Under the pieces are notes generated by a model. That model was not told the DNA's origin. It did not search any database and saw only the letters and a program-made list of their open reading frames with translations. A DNA stretch of 64,000 nucleotides, taken from assembly GCF_017329615.1 (NCBI RefSeq), contig NZ_JAFMTW010000013.1, positions 1 through 64,000 on the forward strand, written 5' to 3'. Below are positions 9,011 through 17,430 of this stretch, in pieces (within the stretch, counting starts at the first letter, position 1; each line of letters opens with the position of its first letter). This stretch comes from Alicyclobacillus suci (GTDB lineage Bacteria; Bacillota; Bacilli; Alicyclobacillales; Alicyclobacillaceae). The translations under genes and the position numbers were made by a program.

Positions 9011-10576
9011 TCATTCCATCATCGTAATGTGAGTCCCTTCCCGCGCTTTGCTGTACTGTTTATCGTTAAAGAAGAAGGTCAAAACCAAACTGATTGCGGT
9101 CAATATCGTTCCCACCATGAACGTGTCATTAATAGCAGCCACAAAACTGTTTTGGTCGATGATTCCAAGAACGGTTTCCAACGCGGAGACATGTGCCTGT
9201 GCTGCACTCATCCCGTGTTGCATCAGGTTTGACTCCAATCCATTTAGCTCTAAGCCCTTCGGAGAACCGGGATTGTATTGACTTGCCATTTCGCTCTCGT
9301 GAATGAGTGTGCGATGCGCCTCGTAATACGTAAAAATCGCGGTTCCTAAAGACGATGCGACTTGGCGAATGGTATTGCTTAACCCCGATGCTTGACTGAT
9401 TAGGTCATTCGGCAATCTGTTCATCCCCGCCGCCATGACCGGCATAAGCGCCAACGACACGCCGATGGTTCTAAAAATATAAAGTATCTGAAGGTGACTA
9501 GAGGGCGTGTTGACATCCAGAAAAGCGAAGCCGTAAGTCGTGATGAGCGTCATGGTTAAGCCAACAACTGCAAGCAATCTGGCCCCTACACGGTTTAACA
9601 ACAATCCTCCTGCTACCATAAACACAGCAGATATGAGTGCTGCTGGCGTCATGAAAATCCCGGTTTTTTCCGGCGTATACTCCAATATGTTCTCAAAGTA
9701 CAAAGGAAGCAAAAACAGACTGACAAACATAGTGAGTTGGACAAGCGATGTAATTACAACGCTCATGGACAACAGATAATCCTTGAGAACACGAAACTCG
9801 ATTAACGGTTTATCCACCTTCAACTCAACGGCGACCAAAATAATGAGTAACAGAGACCCCGCTATCAAATACGGATATACCGAGGTCGAACGCCACCCAT
9901 TTGATGAGACATTTGTAAAACCGTACAGAAGACTAAACAGTCCAATCGATGACAAAGCCAGACCCCAAGCGTCTAATTTGGATGCCGATTTATCATTAAA
10001 ATCGTGCAACACAAAAATGGACAGGAATGCACCCACAACGCCGAGTGGGAGATTCATATAAAAAATCAGTCTCCAGCTGGCGTATTGGACAAAATAGCCG
10101 CTTAGCAATGGGCCAAATGCTGGCGCGAGCATGACTGCGAGACCAAAAATACCCATGACGCCCCCGCGTTTTTCAGGTGGGAAAATTTTATAGAGCAATG
10201 TATTGGCCAGTGGCATTAAGAAGCCACCCCCAAGTGCTTGGATAATGCGAAACAAGATCATACTTGGGAGATTCCAGGCCATTCCACATAAGGTGGAACC
10301 AATTGTGAAGAAGATCAAGGAGTACGTGAATAGCTGTTTCGAGCCAAATTTGTCTGATAACCAACTGGTCATCGGGATGGTGATCCCACTCACCAACATA
10401 TACGCGGTAATCACCCATTGAATCTGGTTCGTATTGGAGTTCAGCGCAGTCTCCATTTTTGGAATCGCGACATTGACAATACTATTGTCAAGCACCGCCA
10501 TGAAAGTTCCGATAATGAGGATAGCGAGCTGCAGGTAAGGAAATTTTATCTCCTCGAAAGCGTCTTCTTTTCCCAA
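9011..10576 (-). CDS. MFS efflux pump, DHA2 (EmrB/QacA) family
   Basis: A 521-residue, 14-helix drug:proton antiporter. Motif D1 appears as LDNSIVNVAIP and motif A as SWLSDKFGSKQLF; the motif C region is GVMGIFGLAVMLAPAFGPLLSGY. I start it at TTG 10576 because AGGTGGAGG lies 9 bases upstream; the longer frame from 10603 would place that ribosome site inside the gene. It stands alone, convergent with the marR operon, with no regulator beside it. It lacks the long tail seen in the neighbouring pump. Substrate unknown. Confidence 0.88.
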   Translation of the reverse strand: MGKEDAFEEIKFPYLQLAILIIGTFMAVLDNSIVNVAIPKMETALNSNTNQIQWVITAYMLVSGITIPMTSWLSDKFGSKQLFTYSLIFFTIGSTLCGMAWNLPSMILFRIIQALGGGFLMPLANTLLYKIFPPEKRGGVMGIFGLAVMLAPAFGPLLSGYFVQYASWRLIFYMNLPLGVVGAFLSIFVLHDFNDKSASKLDAWGLALSSIGLFSLLYGFTNVSSNGWRSTSVYPYLIAGSLLLIILVAVELKVDKPLIEFRVLKDYLLSMSVVITSLVQLTMFVSLFLLPLYFENILEYTPEKTGIFMTPAALISAVFMVAGGLLLNRVGARLLAVVGLTMTLITTYGFAFLDVNTPSSHLQILYIFRTIGVSLALMPVMAAGMNRLPNDLISQASGLSNTIRQVASSLGTAIFTYYEAHRTLIHESEMASQYNPGSPKGLELNGLESNLMQHGMSAAQAHVSALETVLGIIDQNSFVAAINDTFMVGTILTAISLVLTFFFNDKQYSKAREGTHITMME

Positions 10577-10887
10577 AATCGTCGTCCTCCACCTTCTTAT
10601 CAAAACTTACACTTGTCGTTCCCGCTTCCACGACTGAATGTGCCGAACCGATGCGCAAGTCTTGCGGTACTCTTCTGTTTTGTGCTATCAGAGGTTTTTA
10701 CACGCCGTACACGCAGTGCCTACTATACATACTGTCTATTTACTTATACGAAGGGCACCAAAATTACAAGCAACAAATCTGTCGGAAGTGTAAATTAATT
10801 GGCATTTCTTTCCTTTTGTGGTTTAAATGCGTTGGTGGCTTGGGGAGGCCGGGTGTCTTATTAAAGTGAGCGTAAAGTAGCGCACAC
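10577..10887. other. AT-rich intergenic region upstream of the MFS gene
   Basis: No gene is seen in these 311 bases. The promoter of the leftward MFS gene must lie here; TATAAG-like hexamers occur on the minus strand near 10745-10755, but no -35 box has convincing spacing. No terminator for the GNAT remnant is evident. Confidence 0.4.
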
Positions 10888-11169
10888 CTATTCCGTCAAT
10901 AAAAGAGATATCTTGCCCTTTTTCTTTTCTAGATTAAGTTCGACCTCAAAACCAAATTTCTCATAGAAGCGTATTAATCGGTCAACATGATCCCAATCCT
11001 TTTGTTCGATTTCCCCGTATATTCTCTTATATTTTCTCGCACGTGCAAGAGCTATTAAATGTTTCATAGCAAGAGACCCATAACCTTCGTTTTCGTGTCT
11101 ATTACTCCAAATATCCTCAATATAAATTTCGTTCGAGTCAAGTCTCCATTGGAATAATGAATCGTGCAT
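10888..11169 (-). pseudogene. GNAT acetyltransferase, C-terminal fragment
   Basis: The 93-residue frame contains only the second half of a GNAT domain: IYIEDIWSNRHENEGYGSLAMKHLIALAR (acetyl-CoA loop) and DRLIRFYEKFGFEVEL. The first half of the fold is missing, and the sequence upstream is the end of an IS3 transposase relic, so the gene was probably truncated by insertion or deletion. No good ribosome site precedes ATG 11169. Its base composition is more AT-rich than its neighbours, hinting at foreign origin. Confidence 0.6.
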
Positions 11170-11245
11170 AGCGCTTGACTAGGATATCTACGTACCAAGT
11201 GAATTGAGCCGTGTTCATCATAGATAACGACCTCGCGTTCCACAT

Positions 11246-11509
11246 CTATACCCAATACTTGATAGCCATAGCTTGCTCGCCAATTTTGCTCATGGCTTCC
11301 TGCAACTGCTTCTCCAACTCCTGCTCCCGGGTAGAAGGACCTGACTGAAGCCCTGCTCATCCACCAGCCAGAAATGCGTCACGCCACTTGTAATACAGAC
11401 TTTGGGCCACACCATGCTGTCGGCAAACCTCGCTGATATTCGCCCCGGGAACCATCCCTTCCAACACAATGTTCATTTTCTCGTCCACAGTCCACTTACG
11501 TCCTGGCAT
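11246..11509 (-). pseudogene. IS3-family transposase OrfA remnant
   Basis: From ATG 11509 the frame reads as an IS3 OrfA helix-turn-helix protein: MPGRKWTVDEKMNIVLEG, NISEVCRQHGVAQSLYYKWRDAF. It hits TGA at codon 51, then goes on with typical leucine-zipper text (STREQELEKQLQEAMSKIGE) to TAG at 11246. OrfB, the catalytic DDE part, is absent. The upstream bases to about 11575 (minus strand ACTGGCCCCAGAGTCAACC) look like the left end of the element. It is a dead 5' fragment. Confidence 0.8.
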
Positions 11510-11780
11510 GAGTCAAACACCTCACTACGTCTATTTTACCTCACGTCATCTGTCTGGGTTGACTCTGGGGCCAGTATAACATGTACCTCACTCTCCTCAG
11601 TTTCATTTGAGGAGATTATCCCACCCAGAGTGTAGCCTTCTTAGGTGTGCTACGTTTTACGCTTACTTATTAAAGACACATTGCTTTCTGACCGGTCCAA
11701 TAGAGCAGAAAAAGTACCTTATTTGCGTGCAACCCCTCGGATTCCTGCACCCAACGCCGCCCCACCGCCACTGCACGCGA
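11510..11780. other. Non-coding stretch with the presumed IS left end
   Basis: No gene is seen. It includes the IS3 leader/terminal region (to about 11575) and a perfect inverted repeat at 11593-11614 (arms CTCCTCA and TGAGGAG, loop of 8). Confidence 0.4.
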
Positions 11781-11810
11781 AAAAGGGCCACCCGACAAGC
11801 GAGCGGCCCT
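11781..11810 (-). terminator. Terminator of the YjcZ-like gene
   Basis: On the minus strand, arms AGGGCC and GGCCCT enclose a 15-base loop and are followed by TTTTT; it lies about 73 bases after the stop at 11883. Confidence 0.75.
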
Positions 11811-11882
11811 CGCCCGGAGAATCGCCAGCGGCGGCCTTCTCCAGGCGTGCAACGAATCACTTCATGATTTGGTTGAGGCGAA

Positions 11883-11990
11883 TTAGTAGCCTGCACCTGC
11901 ACCGTATGCAGGGACCAACAGGAAGAATAGAACGAAGATGATCAAGAATACGACTGCCCATTGTGTGTAACCGCCAAATGTTCCGTACAT
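11883..11990 (-). CDS. 35-residue YjcZ-like small membrane protein
   Basis: ATG 11990 follows AGGGAGGT by 7 bases and opens a 35-codon frame ending in TAA. The peptide has a short polar start (MYGTFGGYTQW), one hydrophobic helix (AVVFLIIFVLFFLLVP) and a Gly/Ala/Tyr tail (AYGAGAGY). This layout matches the very small YjcZ/YhfH-type sporulation proteins of Bacillales. A T-run terminator lies downstream, so it is a complete small transcription unit. The name is by resemblance; function is unknown, perhaps in the spore or its coat. Confidence 0.7.
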   Translation of the reverse strand: MYGTFGGYTQWAVVFLIIFVLFFLLVPAYGAGAGY

Positions 11991-12179
11991 GTCATTACCT
12001 CCCTAAGCCTCAGGATGGTTTAGCGTACGTAGAATCCATCATGGCGGTCAAGGCATTCGCCCGCGAACAACTGTTTTTCAGCGCTTGCCCACGCGTTGTC
12101 CATCCCTGCCTGCCCTCACTGCCTTACTTCCCCCACAACCCGAAAAGCCACACTAGCTACCAAATCGTGGCGCAGAGTG

Positions 12180-12938
12180 TCAGCGTTTGAACGAAGCGGC
12201 TCCGTCGTCCACGAAGTAGGCGTGACCATTGAGGAACGACGCCTCGTCGCTCGCGAGAAACGCCACGACGTTGGCGACTTGCTCCGCGGTTCCCAGCTTG
12301 CGGCGCATGTGCGCCTTCTGGATGGTGTTCCACACGCGCTCATCTTCGCGCCACGCGTCGATGAGTCCAGTGTCAATCATGCCCGGTGCAATCGCGACAA
12401 CGCGAATATTATAGCGGCCAAGTTCAAGGGCGCTGGCCTTGGTCATCCCGACGACGGCGGCTTTGCTCGCGTGGTAGGGGAGCTGGTTTTTATCCGCGAT
12501 ATACGCATAAATGGAGGCGGTGTTGATAATCACTCCGCCCCGCTCCTTCATGGCGGCCGCGGCGGCCTTGATACCATAGAAGACGCCGTCCTGGTTGATA
12601 GAAATCATCCGCTTGTAGACGTCTATCGGGAGGTCGATAACATTTTGCAATCCGTCACCGAATATCCCCGCATTGTTAAACATGATGTCCAACTGCCCGT
12701 ACGTATCGACCGCGTAGCGCACGAGCGCCTCAACCTGTTCGTACACCGATACATCAACCGGATGGAAGGTCGCCTCATAGCCAGCCTCGCGGATTTCTGC
12801 GGCGACGGCTTCGCCAGCGGTGGCGTCGAGATCGGCGACGATGACACGGGCCCCCTGACTGGCCAACAGCCGCGCACTGGCTTGACCAATACCGCCTGCG
12901 CCACCCGTCACGATGGCTACTTGTCCTTGAAAACGCAT
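12180..12938 (-). CDS. Short-chain dehydrogenase/reductase
   Basis: A 252-residue classical SDR. Cofactor motif TGGAGGIGQ (11-19) and NNAG (88-91); catalytic Asn115, Ser142, Tyr155 and Lys159 (YHASK). Asp36 after the second strand (VIVADLD) suggests NAD(H) rather than NADP(H). It is the third gene of a leftward run fabL - thioesterase - SDR, separated from the thioesterase by only 6 bases, so a role on acyl or hydroxyacyl substrates is plausible. Annotators might call it 3-oxoacyl-ACP reductase or glucose 1-dehydrogenase; neither can be chosen from sequence. Confidence 0.85.
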   Translation of the reverse strand: MRFQGQVAIVTGGAGGIGQASARLLASQGARVIVADLDATAGEAVAAEIREAGYEATFHPVDVSVYEQVEALVRYAVDTYGQLDIMFNNAGIFGDGLQNVIDLPIDVYKRMISINQDGVFYGIKAAAAAMKERGGVIINTASIYAYIADKNQLPYHASKAAVVGMTKASALELGRYNIRVVAIAPGMIDTGLIDAWREDERVWNTIQKAHMRRKLGTAEQVANVVAFLASDEASFLNGHAYFVDDGAASFKR

Positions 12939-12944
12939 GGAATC

Positions 12945-13346
12945 TTATCTCCCCTGTTCATATGCTTCAATCGTCTGCCGCCACAATTCGGGTACCGGTT
13001 GCGGTTGCCCGTCCTCGTTCACGTAGACGTAAATGTGCTCTGCTTCAAACAACACCTCATCTTCTCGCGTGATGAGAAACGACACGGTCATACTGCTGGT
13101 TCCGATGCGGTGCGTGCGCACCCAGATCTGTAGCACATCATCAAATTTGGCAGGTTGGCGAAACTGAAGTGTCGATTTCGCCAACACGGTTCTCGGCATC
13201 CCGCTGGACAGTTGCAGTTCTCGGCGCAAGTACTCCGCAAACGCGATATCCAAGTAGGAGAGATAATGGGCATTAAAGACGATGCCTTGCCCATCGACCT
13301 CGGAAAACCGGACGCGCAATTCGTGATGAAAGCGATAATTGTCCAC
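12945..13346 (-). CDS. Acyl-CoA thioesterase, 4-hydroxybenzoyl-CoA thioesterase (YbgC) type
   Basis: A 133-residue single hotdog-fold thioesterase. The family signature is FSEVDGQGIVFNAHYLSYLD, with the catalytic acid and the GIV-N-YL core; YVYVN near the end is also typical. It begins at GTG 13346 after AAGGGG. It sits between fabL and an SDR gene in one apparent operon, so it may release or edit acyl chains. The exact acyl substrate is unknown. Confidence 0.85.
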   Translation of the reverse strand: MDNYRFHHELRVRFSEVDGQGIVFNAHYLSYLDIAFAEYLRRELQLSSGMPRTVLAKSTLQFRQPAKFDDVLQIWVRTHRIGTSSMTVSFLITREDEVLFEAEHIYVYVNEDGQPQPVPELWRQTIEAYEQGR

Positions 13347-13402
13347 TTCAAGACCCCTTATCTATAGATTACAAAAAATTACAAACCGATTCGTCACAGA
13401 CC

Positions 13403-14176
13403 TTACGGCACCAAGAGCGTAATCCCGCCGTCCAGCCGGATGGTCTGGCCACGAATCATCTCCGCCTCGGGTGAGCAGAGGAACAAGGCGAGATTGGCGA
13501 TGTCATCCGGGGTCACCATGCGGTGGTACGGCATTTTCTGTTCGACCGCCGCAAGCGTGTCGTCCATCTCTGGAAAGTGATCTAAAGCATCCGTCAGCAC
13601 CGCGCCAGCGGAGATGGCATTAACATTTACTTTCTTCTCGGCAAGCTCAATGGCAAAATAGCGCACGAGTGACTCAAGTGCCGCTTTGCTCGGGCCGACC
13701 GTCGTATAATACGGAAACACCCGATCTGACCCAAACGACGACAAAGCCAGCATCGCGCCGCCCGTTTCAGGCATCAACTTGGCCGCTTGCTGCGCGCCAA
13801 CCAGAAAAGCCCGCGTATTGACGTTCAGCGTCCAATCCCAGCCTTTGACGTCGACGTCCATCGCGGCGCGATTGCGACCAGACGCCGCATTGTGAACAAA
13901 CACGTCGAGGCGTCCAAACGCTTCGCGAATCTGATCAAACATCGCGATGATTTTCTCTTCCTGCGCCATATTGGCCCGCGCGAGCAACGCTTTTTGGCCT
14001 AGCGCCTCCACTTCGCGCGCGACCTCACGCGCTGCGTCACCATTGCGAAAATAATTGATAACCACGTCCGCGCCTTCCGCCGCGAAGCGCAACGCCAATG
14101 TGCGCCCAATGCCACGTGAACTGCCTGTGACACAGACGACTTTTCCTGTATAACGTTTCACGAGGGGTTGTCCCAC
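13403..14176 (-). CDS. fabL: Enoyl-[acyl-carrier-protein] reductase III, FabL
   Basis: A 257-residue SDR-type enoyl-ACP reductase performing the last step of fatty-acid elongation with NADPH. It resembles Bacillus FabL closely: TGSSRGIGR (17-25), NAASG (96-100), and the enoyl-reductase active site Y-x6-K at Tyr157-Lys164 (YTTVGPSK), not the Y-x3-K of ordinary SDRs. Near the end are MIRGQTI and DGG. The start is GTG 14176, about 6 bases after GAGGAGGAA. It heads a leftward three-gene set and is divergent from fabF, with 289 bases between them that should hold both promoters. Confidence 0.9.
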   Translation of the reverse strand: MGQPLVKRYTGKVVCVTGSSRGIGRTLALRFAAEGADVVINYFRNGDAAREVAREVEALGQKALLARANMAQEEKIIAMFDQIREAFGRLDVFVHNAASGRNRAAMDVDVKGWDWTLNVNTRAFLVGAQQAAKLMPETGGAMLALSSFGSDRVFPYYTTVGPSKAALESLVRYFAIELAEKKVNVNAISAGAVLTDALDHFPEMDDTLAAVEQKMPYHRMVTPDDIANLALFLCSPEAEMIRGQTIRLDGGITLLVP

Positions 14177-14465
14177 CGATGTTCCTCCTCAATCGAAGTC
14201 CATGTTGAAGTCCGTATTTCGAATCAATCAGGTTCGTGCTTCAAATTTAGTTTATAGGAATGCGATTGAAATACAACTGTCCACATCCGGTGCATAATAG
14301 TAAATAGAGCGGGTTTTGCAAGTTTTTCACGTATCGCGGCAGTGGCGAGGATTTGTTATCATATAGAGGATGGGTATGTCGTGCGACAAACCAACCTGTC
14401 ATACGTATGTGATAGGTGACTGAAGCATATATTTGCGCTGACATAGATTTGAGAGGAGAAAACGC

Positions 14466-15731
14466 ATGACGGATCGCGTTCGCATCGTCGTCACCGGACT
14501 CGGTGCAGTTTCACCGTTCGGTGTCGGGGTGCCTTTATTTTGGAATGGAATTATATCAGGACAATCTGCCGTCCGCGAGACGCCAGATGAACACCTGCGG
14601 CAGTGGGCGCCAGCTACGGCCTACGCTCGGGATTTCGACGCCACACAATACCTAGATAAAAAACAGGTTCAAAATACAGATAGATTTACGCAAATGGGCA
14701 TGGTCGCCGCGATGGAAGCCCTTCGGGACGCCGGCTGGGAGAACGCGACCGAGATCTTCGACCAATACCCTGCTGACCGAGTCGGCATTTCCATTGGTTG
14801 CGCATTTGGCGGCGTACAGACGCTGGAAGATGGTGCGGCCCGCCTATCGACAGGCCGTTCGAGCCGTGTTGGTCCGCGCTTGGTTCCTAAGTCCATCCCC
14901 AATGCGGCGGGTGCGGCCATCGCCATGCAATACGGCATCCGCGGACCCGTCATGACGTATTCCACCGCCTGCGCCTCGTCGGCGAACTCGATTGGCGAAG
15001 CCTCCTATTGGTTGCGACTCGGCGAAGCCGACATGGTTCTGGCTGGCGGTGCCGAGTGCCTATTCAGCCCCGCCATCCTCGCGGGCTTGCGAGCAGCTGG
15101 CGCGCTCGCGACAGAAGGCCCGGACGATTTTGGAAAGTGGTCGCGCCCATTTGACAAAGCACGCAACGGGATGATTATGGGCGAAGGTGCGGCGATGCTC
15201 GTGCTGGAAACGCTCCATCACGCCCGCGCCCGCGGCGCCCACATCTACGCGGAACTCGTTGGCTATGGGACGTCGAATGACGCGTATCATGAAACGTCGC
15301 CGGATCCGAAAGGAGGCGGCGCCAAGTTGGCGATGGAGCGCGCCATTAAAAGTGCCGCGCTCACACCGGATGCGATTGATTATATCAATGCCCACGCCAC
15401 AGCCACACCAGCTGGTGACCTCGCCGAATCCGCCGCACTGCGCGAGATGTTTGGCGAGCATTTAGATCAGATTCCGGTGAGCTCCATCAAAGGCGCGGTT
15501 GGGCACATGCTTGGAACTGCGGGTGCAATTGAAAGTATCGCCTGTATCAAGGCCTTGGAGACGAGCACCTTGCCGCCAACGCTCAACTGTGACGACAAGG
15601 AAGAACAGGCGCCAAAAGATGTCGTAGCCAACCACAGCCGCCAACAGCACATCTCGTACGCGTTGAGCAGCTCGTTCGGCTTTGGCGGTCAAAACGGCGT
15701 ACTGATTTGGAAGAACGCAAAACTCATCTAA
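14466..15731 (+). CDS. fabF: 3-oxoacyl-[acyl-carrier-protein] synthase II, FabF-like
   Basis: A 421-residue thiolase-fold condensing enzyme that extends acyl-ACP with malonyl-ACP. The Cys-His-His triad is visible: Cys169 in STACASSANSIGEA, His310 in INAHATATPAGD and His347 in SSIKGAVGHMLGTAGA, with Lys342. The motif after His310 is unusual: HATATPAGD where most FabF have HGT-T-x-ND. GAGAGGAGA precedes the ATG. It is divergent from fabL and ends in a strong terminator. It may be a divergent second FabF with altered primer choice; a housekeeping role is also possible. Confidence 0.87.
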   Translation: MTDRVRIVVTGLGAVSPFGVGVPLFWNGIISGQSAVRETPDEHLRQWAPATAYARDFDATQYLDKKQVQNTDRFTQMGMVAAMEALRDAGWENATEIFDQYPADRVGISIGCAFGGVQTLEDGAARLSTGRSSRVGPRLVPKSIPNAAGAAIAMQYGIRGPVMTYSTACASSANSIGEASYWLRLGEADMVLAGGAECLFSPAILAGLRAAGALATEGPDDFGKWSRPFDKARNGMIMGEGAAMLVLETLHHARARGAHIYAELVGYGTSNDAYHETSPDPKGGGAKLAMERAIKSAALTPDAIDYINAHATATPAGDLAESAALREMFGEHLDQIPVSSIKGAVGHMLGTAGAIESIACIKALETSTLPPTLNCDDKEEQAPKDVVANHSRQQHISYALSSSFGFGGQNGVLIWKNAKLI

Positions 15732-15821
15732 GTCGCGCCCCAACCGCACAGAGACTGGGTGTTGACGGTGCTGCCTTCGGTGAGCGACGACGCCCCACCG
15801 AAGGCAGTCGGCGGGTGATAA

Positions 15822-15854
15822 AAAGGCCTGTCCCCTCGAACGGGACAGGCCTTT
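15822..15854. terminator. Bidirectional terminator between fabF and the AlaX-type gene
   Basis: Perfect 13-bp arms AAAGGCCTGTCCC and GGGACAGGCCTTT with a 7-base loop; T-rich on both strands, fitting the convergent genes on either side. Confidence 0.88.
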
Positions 15855-15915
15855 CATGTATCCGGCTGGTATCGGTCAAACTAGCCGTAAGTGAAGCAAA
15901 TGTCCGATAGACACG

Positions 15916-17151
15916 TCACGCACGCATGGACGCGAAAATCATTTCTCGGATGCGGGCCGCGTGCACGCCAATGTCGTCGTCAGGCGAAATCAGGGCAGAA
16001 CCCTGGGCAGAGGTTGGCTTCCCGCCACCTTTTCCCCCGACGCTAGCCAAGTAGGTCGTAACCAACTGCTGCATGTTGACGAGGCCGCTCGATTCACCCT
16101 GTACATATACCCGGTCTTTGACTTGCCCCACGAACACCACTGTCGCATCCTCCACTAACCGTGACACAGCTTTCTGCAACGCCTGAAATAGCGCTTTGCA
16201 TTCCGCCATATCCGCACAGTCGACAAAGCGCGCCACAATAAAATGATGCTCTAAAATATCTTTCATACCCGCTTCCACTTCGGTCTCTACGCGATACGTT
16301 GCAAGAGCCGTCTGCAAGCGCGTCGTCGTACGGCGAAGTTCCGCCTTCTCTGCAATCTGCGCCTTGACGACCGACGGCAGGTCAAGCCAATCGGTCGACA
16401 AGTGGCTGGTCAACGCCTGCGTGACACGCACCCGTTCAGTGTAATCGCGCAGGGCACGCATTCCGCACACAAACATCAAGCGCGTGGCGTTACGCACCTT
16501 TTCTTGCTGGACAACCTTGAGCAACCCAATTTCACCTGTAAACTTCGGATGGGTGCCCCCGCACGCGTTGTCGTTAAAATCGGCGATGGTCACAATACGA
16601 ATGTCTTGTGTCACCTTTGGCGGATACCGCAAGGCGAATTGGGACAACTCGGACGTCTGAACAAACTGTGCTGACACTGGTCGGTTTTCCATGATCATGC
16701 AATTGGCCAACTGCTCGGCGCGCGCCAAGTCACCCTCGGATAACACGGGCGTCGCAATATCGACCGTGACCGCGTCGTCACTCATGTGGAAACCGACGGT
16801 GTCTAGGTCGAACAACTGCTCGAAAGCGGCCGACAAGATGTGCTGTCCACAGTGGTGCTGCATATGGTCCAACCGCCTTTGCCAGTCGATTTCCCCAACC
16901 ACTGACGTACCTACAGGAAGCGAATGCTCCACCACGTGAATGACCTCATCCTCGCGGATAAACACATCGACGACCGGTATGTCATTAAGCATACCGGTAT
17001 CGTGGGGTTGACCACCCGACGTCGGATAAAACGCCGACTGCGACAAAATGATTTCGAACCGACCATCCGCTCGCTGCTGCTCCGAGATGACGTATGCAGA
17101 AAACGACCGTAAATGACTGTCAAAGTAATATAGGCGGCGAGATTTATCCAC
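15916..17151 (-). CDS. Alanyl-tRNA editing hydrolase, AlaX-long type (DHHA1 domain)
   Basis: A 411-residue free-standing editing protein that should hydrolyse Ser- or Gly-tRNA(Ala). The zinc site of the editing domain is complete: HHCGQH in the N-terminal third and NACGGTHPKF later. A coiled stretch (about 250-300) leads to a C-terminal DHHA1 domain with GGKGGGKPTSAQGSA. The N-terminal aminoacylation domain of AlaRS is absent. GTG 17151 (VDKSRRLYYFDS) is preferred because GGGGA lies 6 bases upstream; the longer frame from 17205 adds atypical residues. It stands alone between two terminators. Confidence 0.88.
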   Translation of the reverse strand: MDKSRRLYYFDSHLRSFSAYVISEQQRADGRFEIILSQSAFYPTSGGQPHDTGMLNDIPVVDVFIREDEVIHVVEHSLPVGTSVVGEIDWQRRLDHMQHHCGQHILSAAFEQLFDLDTVGFHMSDDAVTVDIATPVLSEGDLARAEQLANCMIMENRPVSAQFVQTSELSQFALRYPPKVTQDIRIVTIADFNDNACGGTHPKFTGEIGLLKVVQQEKVRNATRLMFVCGMRALRDYTERVRVTQALTSHLSTDWLDLPSVVKAQIAEKAELRRTTTRLQTALATYRVETEVEAGMKDILEHHFIVARFVDCADMAECKALFQALQKAVSRLVEDATVVFVGQVKDRVYVQGESSGLVNMQQLVTTYLASVGGKGGGKPTSAQGSALISPDDDIGVHAARIREMIFASMRA

Positions 17152-17328
17152 AATACATCCCCATTTCCTCAAGCGACTTCCTGAACGTTCATACAAATGC
17201 GGCATGCGTCACGCACATGTACCGGTACCCGTTTACATTCGCTCCATCCTGACGAATACCTGTCACACTACTGCACGCACGCGTCGACCAAACGGCGCTG
17301 CCCACACCTAAGGCTACCTAGCACCAAA

Positions 17329-17363
17329 CGAAGGGCCAGCGAACTGAATTCGCTGGCCCTTCG
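17329..17363. terminator. Long hairpin between the AlaX-type gene and the glycosyltransferase
   Basis: Perfect 15-bp arms CGAAGGGCCAGCGAA and TTCGCTGGCCCTTCG around a 5-base loop. It lies downstream of the leftward glycosyltransferase gene and upstream of the AlaX-type start, so it most likely ends the glycosyltransferase operon. Confidence 0.7.
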
Positions 17364-17404
17364 TATCCGTTCCGTTCCCCATTTGATTGTCGACGCTTCC
17401 CGTT

Positions 17405-17430
17405 AATAACCGCCGTTACCGGCGGTTATT
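17405..17430. terminator. Second hairpin overlapping the glycosyltransferase stop
   Basis: Perfect 11-bp arms AATAACCGCCG and CGGCGGTTATT, loop TTAC. The TAA stop of the leftward gene (17426-17428) lies inside the right arm. Together with the hairpin at 17329 it forms a tandem 3'-end structure. Confidence 0.55.

Noticed and set aside
12096-13133. 345-codon plus-strand frame opposite the SDR and thioesterase genes
   Set aside because: Reads like reverse-complement text of the SDR; start lacks a ribosome site.
14177-14465. FapR operator between fabL and fabF
   Set aside because: No match to the TTAGTACCTGGTACTAA-like palindrome; only weak TTAGT text near 14250.
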